64,000 nt of DNA from Salibaculum griseiflavum (GTDB lineage Bacteria > Pseudomonadota > Alphaproteobacteria > Rhodobacterales > Rhodobacteraceae). Both the position numbers and the translations under genes were made by a program. A model generated the notes under the pieces. That model ran no database searches. It worked only from the letters and a program-made list of their open reading frames with translations, and had not been told where the DNA came from. The stretch is from the NCBI RefSeq assembly GCF_003129565.1, contig NZ_QETF01000003.1:202360-266359 (forward strand). The letters are read 5' to 3'. Shown here piece by piece: positions 25,442 to 34,433 of the stretch. Position 1 is the first letter of the stretch, and every line of letters begins with the position of its first letter.

Positions 25442-25864
25442 ATGTCTCAGCTCACACAATTCGCCGCACCGCTCGGCCGGTTGCTCCTGTCCTTCATGTT
25501 CATCATGTCAGGACTGCAAAAGATCACCGGCTATGCCGGCACCCAGCAATACATGGAAATGATGGGCGTGCCCGGCGCCCTGTTGCCGCTTGCCATCGTG
25601 ACCGAGGTCGCGGGCGGCCTGGCTTTGCTGCTGGGCTGGCAGGCCCGCATCGCCGCCTTCCTGTTGGCCGGTTTCTCGGTTGTCTCCGGCATTCTGTTCC
25701 ACCTTCTTCCATCCTTCGGGATGGAGGGCATGGCCGCACAGGCCGAGATGATCGGTTTCATGAAGAACATGACCATCGCCGGCGGCATGCTGATGGTCGT
25801 GGCCTTCGGACCGGGCGCCTGGTCGCTCGACATGCGCGGCAAGACCGCGACGCTTGCCGGCTGA
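25442..25864 (+). CDS. DoxX family membrane protein
   Basis: A 140-residue protein with four helices in the DoxX pattern. It has the first-helix motif GRLLLSFMFIMSGLQKI, the PLAIVTEVAGGLALLLGW segment, HLLPSFGM and the closing KNMTIAGGMLMVVAFGPG. The molecular role of DoxX proteins is unsettled, redox or thiosulfate-linked in some systems. It is alone on the plus strand with its own ribosome site (aaaggaaaaggcag) and terminator. Confidence 0.88.
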   Translation: MSQLTQFAAPLGRLLLSFMFIMSGLQKITGYAGTQQYMEMMGVPGALLPLAIVTEVAGGLALLLGWQARIAAFLLAGFSVVSGILFHLLPSFGMEGMAAQAEMIGFMKNMTIAGGMLMVVAFGPGAWSLDMRGKTATLAG

Positions 25865-25883
25865 GTCCGATCAGCAAACCAGC

Positions 25884-25917
25884 AAATGGCCCCGCGTCGC
25901 GGGGCCATTTTCGTTTT
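25884..25917 (+). terminator. Rho-independent terminator after doxX gene
   Basis: AAATGGCCCCGC / GCGGGGCCATTT forms a 12-base stem with a three-base loop, followed by TCGTTTT. The flanking A and T runs may let it work in both directions, also for metK. Confidence 0.8.
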
Positions 25918-26104
25918 ACCGGTCTCTGCCGGTCAAATAGCGCAGCGGTGATCTGGCAAGCCGGCCGTGTCTGGCATTCGACGACCCGGGCCGGAAACGC
26001 TTGATGGGCCAAGAAACGCTTGGGCTGCCCCAAGGCGACGCCTGCCGCGGGGATTGTCAGCAAAACCACCAGCATCAACGATCAGAGCAAGGCCCGGCCC
26101 AGCA

Positions 26105-27286
26105 TCAGACGGCTTTCTTCAACGCCTCGACCAGGTCGGTGTTCTCCCAGCTGAAGCCCCCATCGCTATCTGGCGCGCGGCCGAAATGGCCATAGGCTGC
26201 AGTGCGGGCATAGATCGGCTTGTTCAGATCAAGGTGGGTCCGGATTCCGCGCGGGGTCAGGTCCATCACCTGCGGGATCGCGGCCTCGATCGCGGCGGCG
26301 TCCACTTCGCCGGTGCCGTGAGTATCGACATAGATCGACAGCGGCTTGGCGATGCCGATGGCATAGCTGAGCTGGATCGTGCAGCGCTCGGCCATGCCGG
26401 CGGCCACGACATTCTTGGCCAGGTAGCGCGCGGCGTAGGCGGCCGACCGGTCCACCTTGGTCGGGTCCTTGCCCGAGAAGGCACCGCCCCCGTGGGGCGC
26501 GGCACCGCCATAGGTGTCCACGATGATCTTGCGGCCGGTCAGCCCCGCATCGCCGTCGGGTCCGCCGATCACGAAACGCCCGGTGGGGTTCACCCACCAC
26601 TCGGTGCGGTCACTGAACAGGTCGGCAGGAAGGATCTCGCGGATATAGGGTTCGACGATCGCGCGGATGTCGTCGCTGGTCTGGCCCTCGTCGGAATGCT
26701 GGGTCGACAGCACGATCTGGGTCACCTCGACCGGCTTACCGTTTTCGTAGCGCAGGCTGATCTGGCTTTTCGCGTCCGGACGCAAGGTCGGCTCGGTACC
26801 ATGTTTGCGCACCTCGGCCAGGCGTTTGAGGATCGCGTGGGAATAGAGGATCGGGGCCGGCATCAGCTCGGGGGTCTCGGTGCAGGCATAGCCGAACATG
26901 ATGCCCTGGTCGCCGGCGCCTTCGTCCTTGTCATCCCCCGCATCGACACCTTGGGCGATATGGGCGGATTGCTCGTGCAGCAGGTTGGTGATTTCGCAGG
27001 TCTGCCAATGGAACTTGTCCTGCTCGTAGCCGATGTCGCGAATGCAATCGCGGGCGATGTCCTCGATCGCCTCCATCTTCTCGGCCAGCTTGCTCTTGTC
27101 CGCCAACCCGATCTCGCCACCGATGACGACACGGTTGGTCGTCGCAAAGGTTTCGCAGGCCACACGTGCCTCGGGTTCTTCGGCGATCAGCGCATCCAGA
27201 ACGGCATCCGAGATACGGTCGCACACCTTATCCGGGTGCCCTTCGGAAACAGACTCCGAGGTGAACGTGTAGTTGTTGCGTGTCAT
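26105..27286 (-). CDS. metK: S-adenosylmethionine synthetase
   Basis: This 393-residue enzyme makes SAM from methionine and ATP. Motifs are [31 protein letters not shown] and [18 protein letters not shown]. The start is the ATG at 27286. An upstream in-frame GTG lies inside the riboswitch and would not be used. The ribosome site GGAG is the 3' strand of the predicted SAM/SAH riboswitch, so translation should fall when SAM is high. Confidence 0.97.
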   Translation of the reverse strand: MTRNNYTFTSESVSEGHPDKVCDRISDAVLDALIAEEPEARVACETFATTNRVVIGGEIGLADKSKLAEKMEAIEDIARDCIRDIGYEQDKFHWQTCEITNLLHEQSAHIAQGVDAGDDKDEGAGDQGIMFGYACTETPELMPAPILYSHAILKRLAEVRKHGTEPTLRPDAKSQISLRYENGKPVEVTQIVLSTQHSDEGQTSDDIRAIVEPYIREILPADLFSDRTEWWVNPTGRFVIGGPDGDAGLTGRKIIVDTYGGAAPHGGGAFSGKDPTKVDRSAAYAARYLAKNVVAAGMAERCTIQLSYAIGIAKPLSIYVDTHGTGEVDAAAIEAAIPQVMDLTPRGIRTHLDLNKPIYARTAAYGHFGRAPDSDGGFSWENTDLVEALKKAV

Positions 27287-27291
27287 GAAAG

Positions 27292-27336
27292 TGCTCCATT
27301 CATTTTGCCGCGCCACGCCAGGAAGCCGTTGTGGCC
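27292..27336 (-). promoter_or_regulatory. SAM/SAH riboswitch controlling metK
   Basis: On the minus strand the 45-base leader contains the conserved core CACAACGGCTTCCTGGCG, then TGG closing the first stem, a short variable stretch and AATGGAGCA, which forms the pseudoknot strand. This matches the SAM/SAH riboswitch class known upstream of metK in Rhodobacterales. The pseudoknot strand includes GGAG, the ribosome site five bases before the metK ATG, so ligand binding would mask translation initiation. Confidence 0.88.
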
Positions 27337-27356
27337 GGAATTCATGTCAACATCGC

Positions 27357-28907
27357 CTAGCCGCCGGTCCCGGCGGCGTCAACGCGAAACCGCCGACCGC
27401 CGATCCAGGCCAACCCGAGTGTGGCAAGCAATGCCACGATCACGGGCCAGTCACCGGTCCGGGAATAGAGGGTCGGCGGCAGCGGCACGCTGACCTGCAC
27501 ATCCAGAAAGCCCCCCTGCCCCAGCGCAAGGCGGTCACCGATGCGCCCGCGCCCGTCAATCACCGCCGAAATCCCCGTATTGGCCGCGCGCAGCACCGGC
27601 AGGCCCTGTTCAATGGCCCGGGCGCGTGCCTGGACAAGGTGCTGTCGCGGGCCCGGCCCGGTGCCGAACCAGGCGTCATTGGTCATGATGACCAACACAT
27701 CGGGGCGCGGGCCGTCCTCGATGATCTCTTCGGGAAAGATGCCCTCGTAGCAGATCAGGATACGGGCACGGCCCAGCCCAGCCACGTCGATCGTGCCGGA
27801 CCCCGTGCCGGGGGCGAAGCCCATCGCCATGTCGACGACTCCGGTCAGCCCGAGCTTGCCGAATATCCAGACAAGCGGCACGTATTCCCCGAAGGGCACG
27901 AGGTGCTGTTTGTCGTAGAGCGCGGCCACGCTCCCGTCCGTTTCAATCACGATGGCGCTGTTGTGATAGCCCGCCTGCGGGTTCCAGCGCTGGATACCGG
28001 CCAGAACCGGCGCGCCGCGCCCGGCCTCGCCCATCCTTTCCAGCCAAGGGTCAGCATTGCGCAAAAGGGTCGCCACGGAGGTTTCCGGCCAGATCACCAC
28101 GTCGGGCGGGGGATCGGTAGCCGTGGCCTCGACCGCGCGCTGAAAAAAGACCGGGATCCATTCCAGATCCCATTTCAGGTGCTGGGGTGCATTCGGTTGC
28201 ACCAGACGGACCGTAGGCGCGGCGGGATCGGTGGTCGGGGTCGGCATCCACAGGCTACCAACCGCCAGGGCCAGACTAGCAGCGGCCAAGCCGGGCCATA
28301 AGAGGAACCGACCCCGGCACACGCCAAAGGCCGCGAGCGCCGACACTGAGACCAGAACCGCGCTTGCGCCATGCGGACCGATCAGCGCGAAAAGATAGTC
28401 CACCGGCGCCCCGATCATGGAATAGGACAGCAACGCCCAAGGGAAGCCGCTGAGGACATGCGCGCGGGCAAATTCGGCGAGCAGAAGCGCCGCCCCGATC
28501 ATGGTGAAACGGGGCCCCGGCGCCCGCGCGCCCCGCGTTCCGGCCCAGAACGCCGCCGCCCAGAACAGAGCCAGGCCGCCGGACATGCCAAGGATGGCAA
28601 ACGGCGACATCCAGCCGTGCCGCCACGGTTCGACGAAAAAGGGTTCGACGATCCAGCGCAGGGTGATCCCGAAATAGGCGACACCGATAGTCCAGCCGAA
28701 CCAGGCGGCCTGTTTCGGGTTCAGATGCTGACTGGCGCCCAATGCCAGGACCAGACCGGCCACGACCCACAGCAAGCGCGCCGCCGCATCGCCCATCTGC
28801 CCCAGCGACAGGATCGCCCCGATGCCAAGTGCCAAAGCGACCCGGCGCCAGCGCCCCCAGCCGGGGATCGCGGCCCAGAACGCCGACAAGCGCGCGTTTT
28901 CAGCCAC
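27357..28907 (-). CDS. lnt: Apolipoprotein N-acyltransferase
   Basis: This 516-residue inner-membrane enzyme adds the third acyl chain to lipoproteins. An N-terminal half of about six helices precedes a nitrilase-like periplasmic domain. The catalytic triad is visible as Glu in VVIWPETSVA, Lys in YDKQHLVPFGEYVP and Cys in RILICYEGIFPEE. A last helix closes the protein. I place the start at the GTG at 28907, which overlaps the corC stop as GTGGCTGA; no in-frame ATG is better placed. The longer open frame is antisense-like sequence within corC. Confidence 0.92.
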   Translation of the reverse strand: MAENARLSAFWAAIPGWGRWRRVALALGIGAILSLGQMGDAAARLLWVVAGLVLALGASQHLNPKQAAWFGWTIGVAYFGITLRWIVEPFFVEPWRHGWMSPFAILGMSGGLALFWAAAFWAGTRGARAPGPRFTMIGAALLLAEFARAHVLSGFPWALLSYSMIGAPVDYLFALIGPHGASAVLVSVSALAAFGVCRGRFLLWPGLAAASLALAVGSLWMPTPTTDPAAPTVRLVQPNAPQHLKWDLEWIPVFFQRAVEATATDPPPDVVIWPETSVATLLRNADPWLERMGEAGRGAPVLAGIQRWNPQAGYHNSAIVIETDGSVAALYDKQHLVPFGEYVPLVWIFGKLGLTGVVDMAMGFAPGTGSGTIDVAGLGRARILICYEGIFPEEIIEDGPRPDVLVIMTNDAWFGTGPGPRQHLVQARARAIEQGLPVLRAANTGISAVIDGRGRIGDRLALGQGGFLDVQVSVPLPPTLYSRTGDWPVIVALLATLGLAWIGGRRFRVDAAGTGG

Positions 28908-29784
28908 CCTCGCGCCCGCGCAGCCGCACGCGCAACCGCTTGATGCGGCGCGGATCGGCCTCGACCACTTCGAATTCAGGTCCATCTGGATGAGGGATCA
29001 CCTCGCCACGAGCCGGCACATGACCGGCCAGCATGAACACCAGACCGCCCAGCGTGTCGACCTCGTCCTCATCGATTTCTTCGTGCTCGGTCAGGACGCG
29101 GCCGATCTCGGCCTCGAACTCTTCCAGCGGCGCGCGGGCCTCGGCCATGTAGACACCGGGCTGCTCCAGCTTCCAAGGGACGGCCTCGGCGGTGTCGTGC
29201 TCATCCTCGATCTCGCCGACGACCTGTTCCAGCAAGTCCTCGATGGTCAGCAAACCATCGGTGCCGCCGTATTCGTCGATCACCAGCGCCATGTGGATTC
29301 GGTCGGACTGCATCTTCTGCAAAAGCACGCCCAGCGGCATCGAGGGCGGCACGTAAAGGAGCGACCGCAACAAGCCACGCAGGTCGAAATGATCGCTGTC
29401 GCAGTCGAAACCGTAGGTCAGCGCCACGTCCTTGAGATTGGCAAAGCCGACCGGCGTGTCCAGCGTGCCGTCAAAGACCGGCAGCCGGGTATAGCCACTG
29501 TCCCGGAACACCTTGACCAGGTCCTCCTTCGAGATGTCGACCGGGACCGCGACGATCTCGGCCTTGGGGATCATGACATCCTCGACCCGCATCCGCCGCA
29601 GGTTCGCAAGACCCGGACGCGGGGCGGCGACCGGTTGCCCGTAGGCACCGGAGGCGTCGGTTTGGGATGTGTCGGAGGGGCTGAGCGCCTCGACGATGCG
29701 GCCGAAAAAGCCGCGTTGATTATGGGTCGGTGATCCATGCGCGCTATGCGCCGCGCTAGAAGACCCGTCGGTGGTGTCGCCCAT
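28900..29784 (-). CDS. corC: CorC/HlyC-type CBS-domain protein
   Basis: A 294-residue cytoplasmic protein with an N-terminal Ser/Thr-rich leader. Two CBS domains follow (RVEDVMIPKAEIVAVPVD and ALVIDEYGGTDGLLTIEDLLEQVVG), then the CorC/HlyC C-terminal domain (about 215-290). It is often called hemolysin-related, but the conserved neighbours ybeY, lnt and phoH argue for an envelope or magnesium/cobalt role. It overlaps the lnt start by eight bases and follows ybeY by 54 bases. Confidence 0.9.
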   Translation of the reverse strand: MGDTTDGSSSAAHSAHGSPTHNQRGFFGRIVEALSPSDTSQTDASGAYGQPVAAPRPGLANLRRMRVEDVMIPKAEIVAVPVDISKEDLVKVFRDSGYTRLPVFDGTLDTPVGFANLKDVALTYGFDCDSDHFDLRGLLRSLLYVPPSMPLGVLLQKMQSDRIHMALVIDEYGGTDGLLTIEDLLEQVVGEIEDEHDTAEAVPWKLEQPGVYMAEARAPLEEFEAEIGRVLTEHEEIDEDEVDTLGGLVFMLAGHVPARGEVIPHPDGPEFEVVEADPRRIKRLRVRLRGREGG

Positions 29785-29838
29785 TTTCTCCTACCAGTCG
29801 CGGCCCTTGGAAAAAACGCCGGGCCAAAGAGGCGTATC

Positions 29839-30321
29839 TCATGAATATGGGTCAGGCAGACCCAGTTTGCCAAGTATCTCGACCTCCAAAGCTTCCATGA
29901 GGGTGGCATCCCCGTCACGCTCATGGTCATAGCCCAGCAAATGCAGGGTTGCATGAACGATCAAATGCGTCACATGCGCGTCGAATGACTTGCCCTGCGC
30001 CACGGCTTCGCGCTGGCAGGTCTCATAGGCGATGGCGATATCGCCGAGTTCCGGATCATCGGGCGGTTCCGGACAGGTGCCTTCCTCGTCCGCCCCGCGC
30101 TCCTCGTTGGGCCAGCTCAGCACATTGGTTGCCTGTGGCTTGGCCCTGAAATCGCCGTTGAGCTCGGCAATCCGGGCATCGTCGCAAGCCAGGATCGCTA
30201 CCGACCACTCCCCCCCTCGAAGGCCCAGATGGGACAACGTGGCCGTAACGGCACGTTCGGCCAGCGCGGCAAGCGGCACCGCCTCCCATGGCGGCGCCTC
30301 GATCATCACATCCGCGATCAT
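29839..30321 (-). CDS. ybeY: rRNA maturation endoribonuclease YbeY
   Basis: A 160-residue metal-dependent RNase for 16S rRNA 3' maturation and ribosome quality control. The zinc motif HLIVHATLHLLGYDHERD has the three His residues. The FRAKPQATNVLSWPNEE segment is typical. The start is the ATG giving MIADVMIEAPPW, which overlaps the stop of the preceding membrane-protein gene. The long upstream frame is shadow sequence. Confidence 0.94.
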   Translation of the reverse strand: MIADVMIEAPPWEAVPLAALAERAVTATLSHLGLRGGEWSVAILACDDARIAELNGDFRAKPQATNVLSWPNEERGADEEGTCPEPPDDPELGDIAIAYETCQREAVAQGKSFDAHVTHLIVHATLHLLGYDHERDGDATLMEALEVEILGKLGLPDPYS

Positions 30322-30716
30322 GACCGCTGACCCATGCCCCGCGCTGCGATCCAGCCCAGAACGGCGCCCGGAATAAACAGGAACCCTTGCGGCAAAGCCA
30401 AGAATCCGGCCCCGGTCAGTGGTGCGGCGGCCAGCCCGGCGATCGCCAGCACTGCAGAGATGGCGGCCGCAACGATCATGGCGTCGCGCGCCCCTTTCAC
30501 AGCCGCCCAAGCGAACAAAAGCGCCAGAAATAAGAGAAGCCCGGTAACCATGTGCCAGACCATCCAGGCCGGGGCCATGACCGACATCGGCAGATCAGAG
30601 GCGCGCAACGGCCCGGCCACCTCTGCCCCGCCGACGAATGTGTGCACAAGAAACCACGTGAATGTCAGCGCGGCCGCGATCCAGCCCAGTTGTCTAGCGC
30701 GCTTCATCGGCGTCAT
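30318..30716 (-). CDS. Small membrane protein of unknown function
   Basis: A 132-residue protein with four predicted helices (about 10-30, 50-70, 77-97 and 104-125). It is inserted between phoH and ybeY. The start (ATG at 30716 or 30707) lies inside the phoH end, and the stop overlaps ybeY, so it is translationally coupled to both. No family is recognised. Confidence 0.65.
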   Translation of the reverse strand: MTPMKRARQLGWIAAALTFTWFLVHTFVGGAEVAGPLRASDLPMSVMAPAWMVWHMVTGLLLFLALLFAWAAVKGARDAMIVAAAISAVLAIAGLAAAPLTGAGFLALPQGFLFIPGAVLGWIAARGMGQRS

Positions 30717-31704
30717 AAGCCTCGATGATCGCCGCAACAAGCGGGTGGCGCACCACGTCCTTTGCAGTGAAGTAGTCAAACGAGATCTTGTCGATACTCT
30801 TGAGCAAACGTTCCGCGTCCTGCAGCCCCGATTGCTGCCCGCGCGGCAGGTCCACCTGGGACCGGTCGCCGGTGATCACCATGCGGCTGCCCTCGCCCAG
30901 GCGGGTCAGGAACATCTTCATCTGCATGGTGGTGGCGTTCTGGGCCTCGTCCAGCACGACGAAAGCGTTGGACAGGGTGCGCCCGCGCATGAAGGCCAAG
31001 GGCGCGATCTCGATCTTCTTTTCCTCGATAAGCTTGGTAACCTGCTTGCCCGGAAGGAAATCGTTCAACGCGTCGTAGAGCGGCTGCATGTAAGGATCGA
31101 CCTTTTCCTTCATGTCGCCGGGCAGATAGCCGAGCTTCTCGCCTGCCTCGACCGCCGGGCGGGACAGGATGATCCGATCCACATGGCCGCCGATGAACAT
31201 GTTCACACCCACGGCCACGGCCAGGTAGGTCTTGCCGGTGCCGGCCGGACCGATCCCGAAGGCCAGTTCGTTCTCGAACAGCGACCGGACATAGGCCTTT
31301 TGCGCAGCGGTGCGGGGTTCGATGATCTTCTTGCGGGTCTTGATCTCGACCCGGGCGTCGGGCAGCAGGTCCAGCTGGTCGCCTGCACGGGCGCCGGTTT
31401 CGCGGTCCGATCCGCCCATGCGGACCTCGCGGTCGATATCTGCGGCCTCGACGGACTTGCCGGCCTCCAGACGCTCGTAAAGCGCCGTCAAAATCTCTGC
31501 CGCCTCGCGCCGCGCGGCATCCTCGCCATGAATCTTCAGCTGATTTCCCCGGCGCAGGATCTGCACGCCGGTCTTGAGCTCGATATCTGCCAGGTGCCTG
31601 TCATGCTCGCCGCACAGGTCGATCAGCAGAAAATTATCAGGAAATTCCAGAATCTCTGGCGCTTCCGCGACAGTCTCGGACGGGGGCAGCGTGGTTGTGG
31701 CCAA
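30694..31704 (-). CDS. phoH: PhoH family ATPase
   Basis: A 336-residue protein with a KH-like N-terminal part (about 30-110) and the PhoH P-loop ATPase core. Walker A is GPAGTGKTYLAVAVG, Walker B is VVLDEAQNAT, and the ITGDRSQVDLPRGQQSGL motif is present. PhoH proteins act with YbeY in RNA metabolism, and phoH-ybeY is a conserved pair. The N-terminal residues before LPPSE are few, so the ATG at 31704 fits. Confidence 0.95.
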   Translation of the reverse strand: MATTTLPPSETVAEAPEILEFPDNFLLIDLCGEHDRHLADIELKTGVQILRRGNQLKIHGEDAARREAAEILTALYERLEAGKSVEAADIDREVRMGGSDRETGARAGDQLDLLPDARVEIKTRKKIIEPRTAAQKAYVRSLFENELAFGIGPAGTGKTYLAVAVGVNMFIGGHVDRIILSRPAVEAGEKLGYLPGDMKEKVDPYMQPLYDALNDFLPGKQVTKLIEEKKIEIAPLAFMRGRTLSNAFVVLDEAQNATTMQMKMFLTRLGEGSRMVITGDRSQVDLPRGQQSGLQDAERLLKSIDKISFDYFTAKDVVRHPLVAAIIEAYDADEAR

Positions 31705-31793
31705 ACAAGACTCCTGGCTGGTGTTTCATCAATGGTGGCAACTGGCGACGCCCAGCGCAAGGGACCTTGCTGCAATGTCACCGAATTGAAACG

Positions 31794-31824
31794 AAAAAGG
31801 GGCCGCAAACTGCATTGCGGCCCC
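31794..31824 (-). terminator. Rho-independent terminator of the OmpA/lipoprotein pair
   Basis: On the minus strand a 10-base stem (GGGGCCGCAA / TTGCGGCCCC) with a six-base loop is followed by TTTTTCG. It lies just after the lipoprotein stop and before phoH. Confidence 0.88.
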
Positions 31825-31847
31825 GGTCGTGCTCGATTTTCCGCCAG

Positions 31848-32171
31848 TCACGGAAGAATGTCGATCAGTCCCGTTCTCTGAGGGTTGGAAATGACCGCGC
31901 CGGGCGGGATGCGATCAGTGCAGATGGGCTTGCCCGTCACCGGGTCATAGCGGGCGTTCGCATAGCCTTCGGCCCCGTCGTCGCCGAACCAGTGCATGCA
32001 GCCGTCAGGATCAATGGCGATGGCCATCGGGCGGTCGGACAACAGGTCGGTGTTGTTGACGGCACTGTCCGTCGCGCGGGCCAGCATACGGGGGCCGTCC
32101 GCAGTTGTCTGACCCATTTCGCAGGCTGCGAGAACGGGCGTCATAGCAAGAAGGAAAAAGGAAATACGCAT
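31848..32171 (-). CDS. Small lipoprotein with a DGCMHW domain
   Basis: This 107-residue protein has a lipobox (residues 13-16, LAAC, after MRISFFLLAMTPV). It then has a short domain: AIAIDPDGCMHWFGDDGAEG, followed by YANARYDPVTGKPIC. The same pattern occurs in the OmpA-type protein encoded just upstream, so the two share an unnamed domain with two conserved Cys. It follows that gene by three bases and is the last gene before a terminator. Confidence 0.75.
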   Translation of the reverse strand: MRISFFLLAMTPVLAACEMGQTTADGPRMLARATDSAVNNTDLLSDRPMAIAIDPDGCMHWFGDDGAEGYANARYDPVTGKPICTDRIPPGAVISNPQRTGLIDILP

Positions 32172-32174
32172 GAC

Positions 32175-32762
32175 TTACCTCGCCATATGATAGCAGACGA
32201 CCTCGACCCGGCGGTTCTGTTGCCAGGCGGTCTCGTTGTGGCCGGTCGCAATCGGGCGCGTCTCACCGAAGCCCTCCTCGACCTCGACAAAGGCCCCGAC
32301 AGACCGGGCGACGCTCGCAACCGTGTTGGCTCGACGTTCCGAGAGCGCCTGGTTGTAGGCATGCGAGGCGCGTTCATCGGTATGGCCGTATACGGCATAG
32401 GAAAACGCCCCTTCGGAGCGGAAGAAGCGTTCCAGAACCTCGCGCTGACCGGGCTTCAGGTGGTGGCTGTCGGTGTGGAACAGCGTGTCGGTGGATTCCG
32501 TGAGGCAGCTTTCCTTCTGAAGGCAGAGCGGCCGGCCAGTTTCGGGGTTGAACCGCGTCGTCATGTAGCCTTCGAGGCCGCCATCGGCCCACCAATGCAT
32601 GCAGCCGTCCCGATCGACGAAAATGCCCCACTCGACCATGCCCGATACGACGATCCTGTCCTGAGATTGCTGGGCGGCGACCGGCGCCACCAGCGCCGAA
32701 GATGCCGCGAAGGCCGCGGTCAGACCCGCTGCTAGGACTTTTCCGAATTTCATTCTGAACAT
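32175..32762 (-). CDS. OmpA-type outer-membrane protein with a DGCMHW domain
   Basis: This 195-residue protein has a signal peptide (about residues 1-30, ending VAPVAAQ). A DGCMHW domain follows (FVDRDGCMHWWADGGLEG, then YMTTRFNPETGRPLC). The C-terminus is an OmpA/MotB peptidoglycan-binding domain (YAVYGHTDERASHAYNQALS, then ERRANTVASV; closing QQNRRVEV). It probably anchors to peptidoglycan. The start is the ATG at 32762 with AGAGG upstream; a second ATG nine bases on is possible. It shares its N-terminal domain with the downstream lipoprotein. Confidence 0.85.
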   Translation of the reverse strand: MFRMKFGKVLAAGLTAAFAASSALVAPVAAQQSQDRIVVSGMVEWGIFVDRDGCMHWWADGGLEGYMTTRFNPETGRPLCLQKESCLTESTDTLFHTDSHHLKPGQREVLERFFRSEGAFSYAVYGHTDERASHAYNQALSERRANTVASVARSVGAFVEVEEGFGETRPIATGHNETAWQQNRRVEVVCYHMAR

Positions 32763-33001
32763 TACCAAACCTCTATCCCCCAGATCTCTCCCAACCCACA
32801 GGGCCGGAGCCGGCACGCATGGTGGCCGTCGACACACAATCTTCTAAATGAAAACCAATTCTGGTCAAATTTAAACGCAAAAACGCCACATTTCGTGTCC
32901 GATAGCGCGACAGAGTTGGAAATCAGGCCGAATTGTCCATTACGCCGCGCGCATTGACCAAGATTCCTCAACCAAGGATTGCGCGCTCTTTCCGCGGCTG
33001 G

Positions 33002-34315
33002 TCAGGCAAGACTGCCGCCCAGCGAATTCGGCGCGCTTTGCTCGATCAGAACCTTGCGGATATCGCCGGGTGCGACATCGGCGCCCGACACGTGAACCGC
33101 GTGCAGGTATTCCGACTTTCCGACCATCTGACCGTCAAGCCGACCCGGCTTTTCGAACAGCACCGACACCTCGCGCCCCACCATGGCATCCTGCAAGGTC
33201 CGCTGCTGGGTGTTGATCTGGTCCTGAAGGCGTTGAAGCCGCTCGCTTGCGACATCCGGATCGACCATCTTTGCGGTCTTCTCGGCAGCCGGCGTGCCCG
33301 GACGCGGCGAATACTTGAAGGAAAACGCGGTGCCATAGCCCGCCTCGCGGGTGATGGTCAGGGTATCCTCGAAATCCGCATCGGTCTCGCCGGGAAAGCC
33401 GACGATGAAATCCCCTGACAGGTGCAGGTCGGGCCGCGCCGCGCGGATCCGCTCTATGAGGCGCAGGTAGTCTTCGGCGGTATGCTTGCGGTTCATCGCC
33501 TTCAGAATCCGGTCCGACCCGGACTGCACGGGCAGATGCAGGTAGGGCATCAGTTTTTCGCAGGTGCCATGTGCCTCGATCAGCGCGTCGTCCATGTCAT
33601 TGGGATGGCTGGTGGTGAAACGGATTCGGGCCAGCCCGTCGATCTGGTCCAGTTCCCAGATCAGGCCCGCCAGCCCCCTGTCATGGCCGTTATAGGCATT
33701 CACGTTCTGGCCCAGCAGCGTGATCTCGCGGACACCGGCTTCGACCAGCTCCTGCGCTTCGCGGATGATGCGGTCCGCCGGGCGGCTGACCTCGGCGCCG
33801 CGCGTATAAGGCACCACGCAGAAGGAACAGAACTTGTCACAGCCCTCTTGCACCGTGAGAAAGGCCGTCGGGCCGCGCCCGGACTTTGGGCGTCTCTTGA
33901 GGATTTCGAATTTGTCTTCCTCGGGAAAATCGGTGTCGAGCGCCTTTTGCCCTTGGGCCAGCGCATCTTCCATTGCCGGAAGCCGATGATAGCTTTGCGG
34001 GCCGACCACCAGGTCGACCATGGGCTGGCGGCGCATGATCTCCTCACCCTCGGCCTGGGCCACGCAGCCGGCGACACCGATCTTGAGGTCGGGGTTCTCC
34101 GCCTTCAGCCCCTTGTAACGACCCAGCTCGGAATAGACCTTTTCCGCCGCCTTCTCGCGGATGTGGCAGGTGTTGAGCAGGATCATGTCCGCGTCATCAG
34201 GGCTTTGGGTCTCGACATAGCCCTTGCCGCCCAACGCCTCTAACATGCGTTCGCTGTCATAGACGTTCATCTGGCAGCCATAGGTCTTGATAAAGAGCTT
34301 CTTGGGCGCGGACAT
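33002..34315 (-). CDS. miaB: tRNA-2-methylthio-N6-dimethylallyladenosine synthase
   Basis: This 437-residue radical SAM methylthiotransferase modifies A37 of tRNAs. The N-terminal UPF0004 domain has cluster Cys residues in [24 protein letters not shown] and GVAGCVAQ. The radical SAM motif is [15 protein letters not shown], and a C-terminal TRAM domain follows. The start is the ATG of [13 protein letters not shown]. The OmpA/lipoprotein pair separates it from phoH. Confidence 0.96.
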   Translation of the reverse strand: MSAPKKLFIKTYGCQMNVYDSERMLEALGGKGYVETQSPDDADMILLNTCHIREKAAEKVYSELGRYKGLKAENPDLKIGVAGCVAQAEGEEIMRRQPMVDLVVGPQSYHRLPAMEDALAQGQKALDTDFPEEDKFEILKRRPKSGRGPTAFLTVQEGCDKFCSFCVVPYTRGAEVSRPADRIIREAQELVEAGVREITLLGQNVNAYNGHDRGLAGLIWELDQIDGLARIRFTTSHPNDMDDALIEAHGTCEKLMPYLHLPVQSGSDRILKAMNRKHTAEDYLRLIERIRAARPDLHLSGDFIVGFPGETDADFEDTLTITREAGYGTAFSFKYSPRPGTPAAEKTAKMVDPDVASERLQRLQDQINTQQRTLQDAMVGREVSVLFEKPGRLDGQMVGKSEYLHAVHVSGADVAPGDIRKVLIEQSAPNSLGGSLA

Positions 34316-34433
34316 GGGGCACCTATCGCGAATGGGGGCAGCTTTGGCGGGCCTCTTAGCGTGCATCCGGAGCGCTTGCAATGAAAGGCGATTTGCCGGA
34401 GTTTAACCCCGATCGGGCAAGACCACGGGCAAG

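Noticed and set aside
27287..27316. Upstream in-frame GTG start for metK
   Set aside because: The GTG lies inside the riboswitch pseudoknot and the family starts at [12 protein letters not shown].
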